Source: Coriolopsis trogii (lineage: Eukaryota > Basidiomycota > Agaricomycetes > Polyporales > Polyporaceae). From it: 64,000 bases of DNA. Numbering within the stretch: the stretch's first letter is position 1; each line of letters opens with the position of its first letter. The notes beneath the pieces were generated by a model. That model did not search any database. It saw only the letters and a list, made by a program, of their open reading frames with translations, and had not been told where the DNA came from. The stretch covers positions 2,666,001 through 2,730,000 of the forward strand of contig JAHYIO010000031.1 in NCBI GenBank assembly GCA_020543525.1. The letters run 5' to 3'. Of this stretch, positions 10,707-24,015 are shown piece after piece. Made by a program: the position numbers and the translations under genes.

Positions 10707-12680
10707 TTATCCTCTCAAGAATCGCCTATAAACTTCGTTCTCCGTCTCTTCTACGTGCGGATAGCCTAGGTTCTTCAGGTACTCGTCAAACTGAGTCGCA
10801 TCCTCGGGAGGTACTTGGATGCCGGCCAGTACTTTACCAATGTCTAGACCACGCAAGGATCTCGTCAGCGACTAGCGTATACATGGCGATATTGGAGACT
10901 AGACTGACCTGCGCCATGATTGCGATAGTGGAACAAGGAGATGTTCCACCCGCTGTGGAGTCCCTTCAGGAACCTCCGCAGGGCATCCGGTCGTTCGGGG
11001 AACTCTACAGGGCGGTAAGCAGTGCTGCTGATTAGCGGGATATAGGCAATACGCACCGAATCTGAAGAGTCGCTCGTTAGGTACCTCAGCACACCCTCCC
11101 ACCATGTACCGCGCGTGACTCTTGGCCATCTCGTCGTCACTGATATCAACCGCCTTCATTTCGAGCTTCTGAAGCGAGGCGATGAGCTCCGAGACCTCCT
11201 TAGCTCGAGACGTCGTCTCAAGTTGGAAGGACAAGAAGATCTGTGCGCGTTCGGGATGATGGTACCGATAGACGAACTCTGTCGTCGCTCGTGGGTGTAT
11301 CGTGTCATGCAGTGCCACGAAGCTAGGGTCGCAATTCATATATCAGCCAAAGGCAGCCTGCAACGGACATGTCGGACGTACCTGCCGGGCTTCTCAGGGA
11401 TCTCGACACTGAGCAGGGCTTCCCGTCCTTCTCCCAATTCTGCACGCTCTGCCACGAACCGGAGACGATCGAAGTTCATATTCGCGCCGCTGATGACAGC
11501 TACGAACTTCTTTTGTGCGCCGATGAGTTGGTTGTCGACTATGTACCGCTTGAGCGCCGCGAGCGCAAGGGCACCTGCAGGCTCGGTGATAGACCTCGTC
11601 TCTACGTCCGACCACACCTTTCAGTATCCCGCGCAGATAGCCATCAGCGTGTACTCACCCTCAAAGACGTCCTTAATAGCTGCACATATCTCATCTGTGT
11701 CGACCTTGACGACACCGTCGAGTAATGTTTTGCAGATCCTGAACGGTTCCTCGCCGACAATCTTTACGGCGGTACCGTCGCTGAACAGGCCGACCTCGTC
11801 TAACGTCACTCGCTCGCCCCTTTCCAAGCTGCGCGCCATAGCATCTCCGTCTACAGTCTCTCCTCCGATGACTTTCGTGTTCGGAGAACCGATGCGCTTC
11901 ACATACTCTGCGATCCCCGCCACAAGGCCTCCGCCGCCGACCCCGGCAACAATCCCGTCGAGTGTCTCGGGCCCAGGGATCTGCTTCAAAATCTCCATTC
12001 CGACGGTCCCTTGACCGGCTATGACAAGGGGGTCGTCGTAAGGTGGAATAAAGATGAGCCCGTGTGTCGCCGCTAGTCGCGCGCACTCGGTCTTTGCCTC
12101 GTCGAAGTCCTGCCCATACAGGACCACCTTCGCGCCAAGGCGGGAGACGTTTCGCACCTTGATGGTAGGTGTCGCCTTGGGCATGACGATGGTACACGGG
12201 ATACCCAGCCTGGAACCGGAGAGCGCGACGCCTTGCGCGTGGTTACCTAGAGAAGCACGGGCGCATATGTTTCAATCAGGGGCGATATGGGAGGAGATAT
12301 GTATGAATGAGCGGACAGCACGCTGCTCCCAAAGGGTACGCACACTAACCCGCGCTGCATGTCACGACGCCCTTCCACCGGTCCTCCTCGGGCAAGCTCG
12401 CCATGAGGTTGTACGCGCCTCGGATTTTGAAGCTGAAGACCTCCTGGAGATCCTCGCGCTTGAGCCATATTGCGTTTCCTAGCCTCGCGCTGAGGTTTGG
12501 GCAGTAGACCAAAGGTGTCTCCTTCAAGATCTCGTAGACTTTCGAGGTGAGGATCAGCCGGAGGTAGTCTGGGGTACCATCAGGGAGGAGCGTGTGAGGT
12601 GCAAGGCGCGGATAGCGCGATTTTGGGATCGGTTCGGGTGCGTGGGAGGCATACTCGACTGCCGCTTCGGTCGACGACAT
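10707..12680 (-). CDS. ILV1: threonine dehydratase (deaminase), biosynthetic
   Basis: PLP enzyme converting threonine to 2-oxobutanoate and ammonia, the first committed step of isoleucine synthesis, usually mitochondrial in fungi. The start at 12680 gives [17 protein letters not shown]. The catalytic domain shows the PLP lysine in [25 protein letters not shown], the glycine-rich phosphate loop [10 protein letters not shown], and [14 protein letters not shown]. Two C-terminal ACT-like regulatory repeats follow: one after [15 protein letters not shown] sequence (here [12 protein letters not shown]) with [11 protein letters not shown], and a second with [13 protein letters not shown]. The last exon ends [21 protein letters not shown] at the stop 10707-10709. 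Several introns are visible, for example between CSAG and GNHAQG. The ACT pair implies isoleucine feedback control. A mitochondrial presequence is not obvious. Confidence 0.93.
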
Positions 12681-13132
12681 AGCTAACCCTCAGTGAAACA
12701 GAGACCAATATGGCCGTTGAAGACTAGCCAAGATGATCAACGCAGTAAGAGTGTATGTGGGTTTTGCGGAAGAGCATGTAACGCGACATGAGTCACCTGG
12801 CAAGCGGAAATTTCAGCCTCATGCTAGATGGCGCCGGGATCGCGTTGCGCTCTCCCCGCAGCTGTCCCGTCTGTCGACCTCATGTCCCAACTCGAGCCAG
12901 CATGACCACGTCGTGTACACTCCACGATCATGGTCGAGATTCAGATAGACAACAGAAAGCAGTACGTGTGCGCTAGGATATGTGAGATATAAGACAGGAG
13001 TACAGAGAGAACGCGATAGCCCGATGAGAGTCGAAACAGGATGTAGCAGTTCAATGAAGATTCAAGATACAACACAGACACGTCCCCGAATCCATAAGTA
13101 AGTCCAAGAGGCCAGGGCGAGCAAGAAACAAG
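12681..13132. other. intergenic stretch
   Basis: Upstream flank of threonine deaminase and downstream flank of the PHD protein gene, both on the minus strand. No exon or repeat seen. Confidence 0.45.
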
Positions 13133-15297
13133 TCATAGCGTCCCCGCTCGACGATCACGTTCTTTCGCTTTCGCGCCAGGTCCAAACCGCTCCTGGAACC
13201 TGATCAGGTCCTCCATGAGTTCCTCCATCATCTTCATGGTGGGGTCCTCCCCACTTTCGCCCGCGGCACTTCCATGAAGGTGCGTTGAGGGGTCAAGGTG
13301 TGATAGCCCAGAGCCCGCACCATCTCCGACGGGAACATCAACGTCCATTAGAGCGCCCTCAGCTCCGGAGGCAGCTCTCGCCTGGGCTTGCAGCGCCTTC
13401 TCCAGCGCCTCCTTCCTCCGTGTCCTCTCCAAGGACGCAGCCTGTTCGCGGCCGACCCACTCAACGAGTGATCGAACCCGCTTGTTCATGTCCCCCACGC
13501 TCATGCGTTTGCTAGGCCATTTGACCTTCACGCCGCGCTCCGCTGTCCGCTCCTGGGAATCGCGGTTGTTGCCTTCAATTACAGAGCCGCGAACTTCAAG
13601 AGGGCGAGGGACGTCTGTGGGAAGCATGGGCTCGAGGTGAGCGAGATAGTCGGGGAGGTTCCACGACGTGAACAGCGGTTGCTGAGACACGGCGTATGCA
13701 TGGGAGTGATGATATGCCCGAGACGCGGCAGCGCTTGTTGATGAGGTCCCGGCATTGCCCTGTCCTCGTCTATTGCTGTGTTCTGAGGATTGATTGGCTG
13801 ATAGTGGGTATATGTAGGGCATGAGTAGGTATTGGGGTATCAGTGAGTGGTGGGTATAGCCGGAGACAAGGCGGAAACGCACCTTTGGCGCGGCTGTTGG
13901 CCTTGCGTGTCGGTGCAGCGCTTGGGACTGTGGGCACGTGAGTTGACGTCACACGTTTCGGCAAATAGTCGCGAATACTGGGACTGACCTTCATCGCCGT
14001 CGACAGACGCGAGATCGTGCGCTTGCGACTTCCTCCCTCCGCCGCGCTTGTTACGCGCGGTCGTTGTACGGACAGTCGACGCTGTTGAAGGCGGCCCAGC
14101 AGGACCTTTGGGTATGTTCAATGGGGTCGCGTCAACTGCAAGCAGCGATGGCGGGGGGCGGTCGGAGGTGATTGACGCAGATCGTGTTCGCTTTGACGAG
14201 GGGCTGTCGTACAAGACTGATTGTCGGCAATATGACATGGTGAGTAAGGGAATGTGAACTCACGCGTCATCTTCACTCCTCTTTCGCTTCTTCTTGGGGA
14301 CAACCGGCAAGTCCGGCTCATTCTCCTGGTCGCCGAACCCATTGAGGGCACCGTGGGCGCTGACTGCGCTAATCGGGGTGCGCGGGGCCAGCTCGTAGTC
14401 GGCCTTTGCAAGGTCGATCAGCGCGTGAAACTTCTCTTCGTCATATGCCGCATCCCGACTGTTCATGGTATTCCTACGCTTGGTGTTCTTCGAGACAGCG
14501 GGTGAGTGGGAACGAGAGTTTCGAGACCCGTTGGCTATGGTAGGGGTGAGAGGTGGATGGGAGTGCGATGATGAATGTCGGCTGTGTCTTGAGGCCCAGG
14601 CCCTGTAGAAGCATGGTTACAACGACAAAGAGAGGAGCAATGAGCAGATCAAGCGTACCTAATGACCTCCACCCATAGCTCAGGCTTGCACTCCTCGCAG
14701 AAGTACTGCAAGGGCACGTTCTCCAAGGCATCGTAGTGCATACACTGGCCATGTTGCCAGGCCTTGCACGTCTCGCATTGAACCATGAATTCACCCTGCT
14801 CGTTCTCTTCTTCGCCTGCAAGGAGAATTGGGACCACGTTTCGGATGATCGACGCGACGGGACGAACCATATTTTTGGCAGATGCAGCGCGTTACTCCCC
14901 CCTCTTCCTCATCGTCTCCATTCTCTGCCAAGCCATTGTCTCCAATAGGCTCGAAGTTGCTCTCGTTGTCGTCGTTGGGAATCTCCACGACCAGCGCGAT
15001 CTTTTCTTTTTCCTTACCCTTGCGCTTCGAGCGGAGGGAACCCCCGTTGCTGGTGACGCCGTTCTTGTGCAGCTCTTCAAGCGGCTCGTCGAGTTCTTCA
15101 TGTTTTGCGCGTTTGCTTCGGCCGTTGCTGTTGTGGGAAGTCACTGAGGGGCGGCTGGCGCTGTCCTTGGATTTGGGGTTCGCCTCTGACGGTGGCGAGC
15201 CGGCGGGGGACTTGCTGGACGAGGGTGCGGGACGCCGTCCGGAACGTCGAGGCTCCTTCGGAGAGGGTGGTGGACCCATAGTCGCGACGTTGGCCAT
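13133..15297 (-). CDS. PHD-finger protein, Cti6-like (Rpd3L histone deacetylase complex)
   Basis: Nuclear chromatin protein. The start at 15297 (MANVATMGPPPSPKEPRRSG) leads a Pro/Ser/Lys-rich region, then a PHD finger of C4HC3 type: Cys-x-Cys in TRCICQ, Cys pair in QCETC, His in WQH, Cys in GQC and the final pair in FCEEC. One intron splits the finger after KYG. Downstream lies an MNSRDAAYDEE segment and a C-terminal domain with WPSKRMSVGDMNKRVRSLVEWVGREQ followed by a basic helix. This order (PHD, NSRDAAYDEE, SKRMS-DMNKRV) is what I recall for fungal Cti6 proteins, which tether Rpd3L to nucleosomes; assignment to that complex is by family resemblance. The gene is divergent from VPS8. Introns within 14230-14480 and 13880-14030 are approximate. 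Confidence 0.8.
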
Positions 15298-15598
15298 CGG
15301 GAACGTCGGGCGATGGGGCGAGGGGATGCGGAAGGCTGCTTGTGCGGATGGTGGGGGGAAGATACAGACAATGCCTGTCCTACTCAAATTACATGCCCTT
15401 TCTGGTGAGATAAGTATAAATGGCCACTCAGATATGCCCAGATATGGATGGAAAGGGTGTCAAAAATGGAAGTAAAGGCCATTATGTGGCCGGCTAAACT
15501 ATTCCGGCGGTCCAGCTTGAGCTGTCCATTCCCTCCGACTTGCTTATCCCTCGTCACTGCTCACCGCGTTCGCGACTGCTGTTTCCACTCCTTTGTCA
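15298..15598. promoter_or_regulatory. divergent promoter region, PHD gene and VPS8
   Basis: About 300 bp between two divergent start codons; must contain both promoters. No distinctive repeated motif seen. Confidence 0.4.
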
Positions 15599-18500
15599 AT
15601 GAATGGAACACACCACCCCGGGGACATTGCCCGCCATGAGGACTTCAACCTCTCGGACAACGGCAGCGATGACGCACCTGACCCCGTTCTCGGAGACTAT
15701 TCCGCGCGTCTCGAGGAACTCATGAGCGACGAGGAAGAAGGCCATGTCGCGGGCAGCAATGAAGACGAGGATGAAGAGGAAGCATTTGTATACGAAGGTG
15801 TAGATGCCGATCCAACTGGAGGATATCGTGACCGGCTGCGAGACGTGCTCGGACCGGACCATGAAGAGGACGAGCTTGAGGAAGAGGAAGAGGTCGAGCG
15901 GTCTCTCGTGCACGAGGTAGCAGAGAACGAAAAGTTCGCTGCGACCATCGAGGATGAGGCCGGGGTGAGTGGTCATGCATGTATACCTCCTCGGTGTCGC
16001 CTGCTCATGCCCCTCACCAGCATGTCCAGAGATTGCCACCTCGTACTCCCCCGCCCATGTCTCCGAAAACACCTGTGCCATCATCCGCACCGTCAAGGAT
16101 TTCCAGTCAATATGGGAATGGAGCGTCGCCCCGTACGCCGACGACGCGTCCATACCTCCATCCGTCCATCTCTCGCCTACGTTCGATCACTCCCCAGCCT
16201 TCACGCACATCCTCCGCAGCGAGCGGTGTTACGCTACATTCCCATATGCACGAATCTGTCTCTGCAGCACCCTCCCACTTCTCTGCGCTCTCTCGATCAT
16301 CCTCCATCACCAACCTGTCAACTCAGTTCGCGAACCATGAAGTCTCCTCGCCGCAAGCGCGTCAGGCCCGCGAGGTCCTGCGCTGGACCCACCTTCGCAT
16401 GATTGGAGAGCACGTATACGCGGGACAAGGTTCCAAGGTCGCCTCGCTTCTAGGAACTCAGTCCGTTGGCTCACCGACTGTTCTTGCTGCGAACGGACTT
16501 ATCTGCATCGGCACAGACTCTGGCCGCGTGCTCGTCTTTGATTTCAAGCAATCGCTGAAGTGTATCTGTGGCAGTGAATCATCAGGTGAACGACATTCTA
16601 TTGTTAGCCACTATACCTGGTTCACTGACGCGTCGTGGTAGAGAAGAACGTCGGTGCCGTAACTGCTCTCGCGCTTTCGTTTGACCACACCTATGTCGCG
16701 GCTGGCCACGCCTCAGGACACATACAACTATATGACCTGCGTTCACCGAAGGTTCCTACGCGCATTGTTGCACCGACAACTCTTGCTGCAGTCGCGTCTG
16801 GGAGACAGGAAGGTCACCTCACTGGCTCCCGCATTGTCAGCGTTGGCTTCGTCGCCGGCCGGCATACTGCGCTCGTCTCCGCAGACGATGCGGGACTGGC
16901 GTTTTACCACAGTCTGGGCAAGGTGTTCTTCGTAGATGCCACGGATATCCTCCGGATCCTTGGGAAGTACCCTGACGAAGATGTACCTGACGCGCCTGCC
17001 GCTCTCGGTCACAGACTTCGCCGGCGCAAGTCCCGAAAGCCGGCGAGTATCCTATCCATGGCGCCCTTACCCTTCGGCACCTCCGCCCATCCCACGGACG
17101 CCTATAACCTTATTGCCCTTCTCACGCCGATCAAGTTGGTCATAGTAGGATTGAAGCCGTCCCCGAAGACTTGGTATAGGCGTCACCGGGATGATGACGA
17201 AGTCGGTGTGAAGTCGAGGTTCAAGGGAACGCTGGCTTGGTTTCCCAGCGTATCGCTCCAAGCGGACCTCACGTCAGCCCCGGAACGTAACAGCAAGAAG
17301 GCTCAGGCAAATGGGACCAATCCGACCTCCACCCCTACACTCGTGTATTCGTGGGGTGAAACACTGCACCTTCTACGAGTCTCGGAGTCGAAGATAACAC
17401 AGAATGTCAAGGACCCTAAGACAGGCAAGGTTGACAAGGTCGAGGTTGGTCGTATCGTTTTCGACGAGGTTGGAAGTTGGTCAGCCAGCGACGACATCTT
17501 CGCGCTTCAGTGGCTGAACGTCAATGTGGGTTCGTTTACTCCGGCCATATAGCGAAGTAACCTCATGCTCACCTTTGTCAATTCTCTTCAGCAAGTCATT
17601 GTGTTGACTCGTACCGCGTTCGAGATCTACGATGTCCGCACCTTCAAACTTGTGGAGCGTGAATACTTCGATGCGGGCTCGCTAGTGTCGCCTGTGCTCA
17701 GCCACACGACCAATGGCGCTATGACCTATTCCGACGCCGTATCGGAGGTCGCGCATAGCGTACGTGTGTACAAGGGAAAGATCTTCCTCCTAGTAAGACA
17801 AATACAATTGTGACCTTCCTACGTGTACTCAAACCATAATCTCATTATAGGGTCAGCATGGCGTTCAGGTTGGCACGCTACTCACTTGGGCCGACCGTAT
17901 ACTGCACCTCGTCGAGGATGGCGATTTCCTAAGTGCGATCGACTTGACACGTTCTTATTATACGGGAGAAGCGCCCGGAAACAGGAACGGTCTACCAGAC
18001 GATCCAGACAAGCTGAAGACGTTGGTCGGTCAGAAGCTCCGCGATCTCATGGTTGCGTCTGCTCGATACGCGTTCTCCGAAGATCGCTTGACAGATGGTA
18101 CACACGTTACAGCAGATGGACGCGGTGTGGACCGAACAGACCTATTCGAAGGCCTTGTGTCAACGTGCGCTCGTGCGTGCATGGCTCTGGATGACTACTA
18201 CTTCTTCTTCGAGGATCTCTTTCAGTACTATGACAACAATGGCATCGCCGGGATCTTCTTATCACAGCTCGAGCCGTTTATGCTCAACGGCGACATCCGG
18301 CAAGTCCCACCGCGGATAACGCAGCGACTGGTCGCGCTTCACCATGAAGCTAACCGCCCAGACCTTGTGGAGAAGCTCATCTGGCACATAGATCCAGAAT
18401 GTCTTGACATCAACCAGGCCATAACTCTGTGCCAGCGCTATCAGCTCTACGACGCGCTCATATACGTGTACACGCGGGCCCTGCGGGACTACGTCTCACC

Positions 18501-20601
18501 TGTAGTCGAGCTACTGGGGCTTGTCCGGCGTGTCCAGCAGTATCGTAGACAACGAGTGGAGGCGTCTCCCACCTCAACGAGCTACATGGACGAACAGTCG
18601 ATTGAGCCAATCATCTTGAACGCCTACAAGATCTATCCGTTCATCGCGGACACTCTGACAGGCCTCACATATCCCTCAGAGGAACCCTTGCCCGAGGATG
18701 AAGCACTTCAGGCCAAGAACGACGTATACACGTTCCTATTCTTTGGGCGCTCGAGCGTATGGCCCGTCGGCGAGGGTGGCAAGCTAGTCCTCACCTCGGA
18801 CGAAGAGAACGGCGTTGAACCGACATATCCTTATGCACGACTCCTCCTACGGTTCGATCCAGAAGCGTTCTTGCATACGTTGGACCTGGCGTTCGAGGAT
18901 GCCTACCTGAATGACGAGGCGCGCGGTGTGAGCCGTTTCGTTATCATCAAGATTCTCCTCGAGATCCTTGCCTCTCCCAACCTTTCACCGGAGCAACGGA
19001 CCTTCGTTCACATCTTCATTGCGCGGAACGTCCCCAAATATCCTCAGTTCATCCAGATTCAACCTAGCGCGTTGCACAACATACTCATCGGGCTAGCGGA
19101 GGACCCCGATACCAGTACACGAGAAGACCGTCAACTCGCCGCTGAATTTCTACTGTCAGCCTACACTCCTCACGAGAGTGAGCGAATATTGACACTCTTC
19201 AAGGAAGCCGGCTTCTACAGGATCTTGCGGTCTTGGTATAGGCAGGAGAGGCGGTGGTCGGAGCTCATGATGACCTACCTTGAAGACCCCGATTTACCTC
19301 AGCAGGATGTGTTTGTGTCTATCCACGAAACTCTGATGGCTGCGAGGAGATCGAACAAGGGCAAGCTACCAGAAGCTCTTGCTGACAGGCTCCGCCAAGC
19401 TATCCCCTCCCTCCTTGACATCAACGTGGCGAATACGGCAGTGCTCATGAACGAGCACCTGCCCGCATCTCACGAGGAGGCTTTAGACGACCTGGGCTCA
19501 GACGAAGACCACGATAAGTTCGTCTACTTGCAGCATCTGCTCGAGCCACCGCGGAAGCCCGACGAGGATGAGCAGACTTTCTTGCCCCGTAAAACGTCCC
19601 TTCCACCCGATCTCCCTTCTTCCCTCCGTCTTGCCTACGTTTCCCTTCATTGCCAGTTTGAACCGGCGACTGTAGTCTCTTCCTTGCAGCGCCTACCACC
19701 AGACTTTCTCGACGCTTCGGAGACAGCTCGCATCTGCGAAGAACGCGAAGTCTTTGACGCAGTCGTATGGCTCATTGATCGCGGAGGCGACCCCCGCGCC
19801 GCACTAGCCAAGGCCGATGTGTTCGAGCAGCGTCTGTCGGCTCGAATAGCAGACGCCCTCGCAGCTAACGACGACGGCTCGCAAGACGCCATCTCGGAAG
19901 CATTGCACAAGTTGGAGGGCGTCGCTGGTATCTCGATCACAACATGTCTGGAGCGTTCGCAGGCCACATCGGCTTCCGATCTCCCCCTCGAAGATCTTTG
20001 GTTCCAGCTGCTCAGCAGTCAGATCGACTGCGTGCAGCGGGTGGCTAGCTGTTGCTCGCTCGAGTCTCTTGGTCCATCCGAGGGCGTGCCCCTCAATGAT
20101 CCTCGAGCACTGCGAGAACACGGGACAATCTCTGCCCTCCGCTCGCTCGTCCACAAAACATTCTCCGCTCTCATGTCTGTCAGCTCGACACGGGCAGTCT
20201 CTTTCCCGCGCTTGTTCAAGCGGCTCGTAGGGTCTGCGTCCACGTCGAAGGGCCATGTCTCGAAGGGCACGCTGTACACCGAGTTCAGGACCATCCTCAC
20301 TGGGATGCTCGAGTCATTCCGATCCGAGGGTGACATGCTCGTCATCACAAAGCATCTTGTCGACCGCGACGTCGCCGATACTATCGCGGAGCTCGTCGGG
20401 GAGCGAATGAAGGGCTGGGCACCAGCGAGGGGCACATGCACTGCGTGTGGCGCGGCGTTCGTCAGTGGCAGCAAAAAGCTGGGTGAGGGAGAGGTGCCAG
20501 CGGAGAGCGAGCCAGTTGTTGTGTCTCGGACAGGAGCCATATACCATACTAGATGCTTACCCCCCGACTTTCGGGCTAACCATACCGTCAATGTACATTA
20601 A
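15599..20601 (+). CDS. VPS8: Vacuolar protein sorting protein Vps8 (CORVET subunit)
   Basis: Endosomal tethering protein of the CORVET complex, which binds Rab5/Vps21 and tethers early endosomes. It begins with an acidic low-complexity head (MNGTHHPGD, then runs of Asp/Glu), followed by a Ser/Pro-rich linker. An N-terminal WD40-like propeller includes LRWTHLRMIGEHVYAGQG, GLICIGTDSGRVLVFDF, HTYVAAGHASGHIQLYDLR and SADDAGLAFYHSLGKVFFVD. A long helical-repeat region fills 17870-20400. A C-terminal RING-like zinc site has CTACGAAF and HTRCLPPDF before the stop at 20601. I chose ATG 15599 because the frame upstream has only a TTG. Introns occur at about 15964-16020, 16585-16640, 17525-17590 and 17790-17850. 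The 885-codon last exon is unusually long for the window. Size, near 1,500 residues, suits the family. Confidence 0.92.
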
Positions 20602-20693
20602 GCAGCATATGTCCGTTTAATATGTGATCACATGGAGGGTGCTATGCGTTCTTGGTACGAGCATGGCCAACAACGTATCGCCTCGAAAACGCT

Positions 20694-23600
20694 TCATGCG
20701 TCTGCTCAGAACGTAAGACAATGAGTTCCAAGAATGCAGCGACCCTCGGCGTGCCCTCTACTCACCATCTGACAGACTCGTGCGCGCCATCTCGACCAGG
20801 GTCTTGTACGTAGCATTCTCCTGAACAGGCACGCCCAGAGACTCGGCTTCCCGCCCGAACGCATCCACGTCGAGGATCATCTGCGTCCTGATCTTCTCCT
20901 CGTCCGCGCGCCCGTCGTCCTCCCGCGCGCTCGAGCCAAAGAGCGAGTACGTGGACCGCTTGCCCTTCTTCAGCTTCCGGAGCGACTCCTCCGTCTTCTT
21001 CATCGCGGACAGAAAGAAGATGTACCGCTGCGCGACGAGCTCGAACACCTCCTCCGCCACCGGCTTCAGGAACGCGTCCTTGAGCGCCGAGCCGGGCCCG
21101 TCGACGGTCTGGATGGCGAAGAACGCCTTGGTGTGCTTGAAGATGAGGGAGACGAAGTAGCTCGGCTCGGTGGGCATGCGCTTGCTAGACGACATCGCCC
21201 GGAACTGGGATGGGATGGACCGCATGGAGAGAAGGGCATCGCAGCCCCGGCGGGAGAGGATGACGATGATCTGGCTGAGCAGTGTGGGCACTAGCCCTGT
21301 CACTTTTGATAGTGAGTGCTTGAGAGCGTCTATGGACAATGATGTCAACGTTGAACCACGTTAAGGCTGTAGTGAAACTCAGTACCCACCTTCTGGTGTG
21401 ACGTCCTGCTCGTCGCCAGGAGATGCCTCCAGAAGCATGACGCTCAACTCCTCACGCCACAGCTTCGTAACCTGCATCTCCATTGCCTTGATATCGGTGA
21501 TCGCTGTAGCGAATTGGTGTAGCAGCGCATCGTCGGCGGCTATGCTCTCTGCCGAGGCAGCCTCTGTAGGGATCGGGGTAGCAGAACGCGTCGTAGGCGA
21601 ACCTGCCACCTGATAGAGGATGAGTTCGGGCAAACCTGCATTGCTTCGCGGGACGACTCACCCCACTTATGCGCTCGGCAGCGACGGCAGCGGCGACTTT
21701 GGCTGTGGGTTCAAGTGGAGGCAAGCTCTTGTCTAGCCATGTACGATATCTGCTCAGAACCTGATCCCCGACAATCTCAGCCCAGAGTATACACGAACAA
21801 TCAGCGCGACCTACTTGGAGAGTGAACCGCCAGAAGCGCGAGTTGAGCTCGGGGATGTAGACTTCTGCACTCCAGCACGCTCGTATTGCATCCCACACGG
21901 CTGCGGCTTGCGGGGTCACAAAGGGTGCGAGAGCTACAACCGCGACTTTCGTCAGGACGCAGCGCCACCACGGGCATCAGACAGCCGATCTGACCTTTGC
22001 TGGTACTTCGCTCCAACTTCGCGATCGCCAGCGCTTCCTCCAACTTGCTCACGATCTCCTTCCACCGCAGCTGGAAGTACACAGGGAGCTGCCAACGCTT
22101 CTCGAACGAGGTGTAGACGATATGCTTCCTCATCGCGTCCACGGCCTGCACGGACGGCGCGAGGAACTCGAGAGCACGGACGAACGCCTTCGTCGTCTCG
22201 TGGTGCTGCAAACAATGGGCTTCAGCCTGTCTCACGTTCCACACACGCCCACAACGAGAAGCGCACCCTGCGAAACTCGTCTGCCTTACCCGCCGCGAAG
22301 ATCACACTCCCCAGCTCGTCCATCAACGCTCGCCCGATCTCGGCCCACACGACGTTGGCCATGATGTCAAACACGGGCTCTTCACCGTCCCGCTTCTCGC
22401 CCTTGTCCGCCGCCGCACGAGAGCCAGACTTTACGCAGACGGCCTCGGCGATCTCCATCGTCCGCCGGAGGTCCCTGTCGACGAACCGGAGTATGTTGTT
22501 GTATAAGGCCGCGAGCGGGTCATCCGTCTCATCCAGGATGTGTGCGAGACTCGTGTTGCTGCTCGAGAGCGAGGAGTCCGCGCGCAGCGCGAACTCGAAT
22601 GGGTTCTGCTTGGACGCGAACGCGGTGAATGGCGTATAGGGCGTCCGAGGGGGGAGAGAGGCGGTCATCGGAGGCGCCGGCGAGCTCGCTCCTGTTCGAG
22701 CGGGCATAGGAGTGTGAGGGACGATGGGTGAATGCGGTGCAGTCAGCGCCCCTGGGTATATCGTCTATGTATGTTTCGTGAGCACGCGTGCGTTCATGTT
22801 GGACACATACACAAACCTTCTTCACGAATTCGCGGACCACTTCTCGTCTGAGAACGTCTTCGGCATCCCGCCAGAGGCCAAGCACATCGTACGTGTGCAA
22901 ACACTCCGTGACGTCCGCGTACAGTTTCGACTTCTCTATTTCGCTGACCTTGCTGGCCTTGCCATGGTCTTTCCCGCCGACTAGAGCAGTCAATGTGGTT
23001 GCGAACAGATGGTCAAGGTCCGAGGAGAGCGTAGACTTTATACGGTCTATGCGCTATATACACAAATTTAGAGATTTCGAGCATGTATGTGGAGAAGAAC
23101 AGCTCACAAACCCATTGTGATTCGTCGATGAACGCACACGGCTCTGTCCGTGCTCTCGAAACGTGATATAGAAGCTGCGTGAACTCGGCTGCTACTCGTG
23201 CGATATGTTTCGCTCTGTTCCCGCGGGACCTAGATACGGGGTCAGCAAATCGGCCAGCGGGTGCGTTAGGTGGACGCATATACCCACTTGTCATCGTCGC
23301 CGTCCGGACGAGAGGGCAACTGCATCGGCCCCCCAGTCGTCGAGCCCTGCTCTCCATCCTCAGGGGACGAGATGAGCAAGAGAGACTCCAGCCGCGTGAT
23401 AGACTCGGAGATCTTGAGGAGCGAATGCAAGAACGCCTTCTCCTCTCGTATAGCCGCACGCCGGTCCAGCTTCTCCTTGATCTCATCCTGTATGACCTGC
23501 AGCGTCCCCCTCGCTTCCTATGCGCACCCACAGCAAGACATATATTCCTCGTTACCGCACAGACACCCACACGTTCAGAGAGGAGTACGACGTACGAGCA

Positions 23601-24015
23601 CGCGCGCCTTCAAGTCCGCCAGCGGCCGCTTCATGCTCTCCAGCCTCGTCCCCTCCCCGCGCAGGTCCGTGCTCAGGCTGATGAACGCCTCGTAGTCGTC
23701 GTTGATGAGCCGCACCAGCTCCTCCTTGAGCGCGGCGAGGTAGTCCCGGAGCTCGGTGCGCAGGTCGGGCAGGGACGTGTACGCGCGCGAGAGGAGGAAC
23801 TGCTCCACGTCGAACGTCTCCGCGGACAGGTATGGGTCGGCATGCGAGAGGGGCACGTAGACCGGAAGGTCGCGCGCTCCTGCAGGGAGCTCGTCCTCGT
23901 CAAACTTGCCGTTGGGCCGTTTTGAGGATTCTCGGACAGCAAGCTCTTCGGCGAGCCGGTCGAGTTCGAACGGATCCCGTGTGGCAGTTGCGTCGGGACT
24001 CCTAAGAGACGCCAT
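20694..24015 (-). CDS. COG2: Conserved oligomeric Golgi complex subunit 2
   Basis: Lobe A subunit of the COG tethering complex, which recycles glycosylation enzymes within the Golgi. The start at 24015 (MASLRSPDATATRDPFELDRLAEEL) is followed by LPVYVPLSHADPYLSAETFDVEQFLLSR, LPDLRTELRDYLAALKEELVRLINDDYEAFI and LSTDLRGEGTRLESMKRPL, the conserved COG2 N-terminus with coiled coil. Later exons hold helical sequence without motifs. The C-terminal exon (from about 21348) includes a linker GSSAREDDGRADEEK. The main frame would stop at 20758, but a GTGAGT donor sits exactly there; I place the end in a tiny last exon at about 20694-20708, which is uncertain by a few codons. The gene is convergent with VPS8, stop codons under 100 bp apart. 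Confidence 0.88.
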
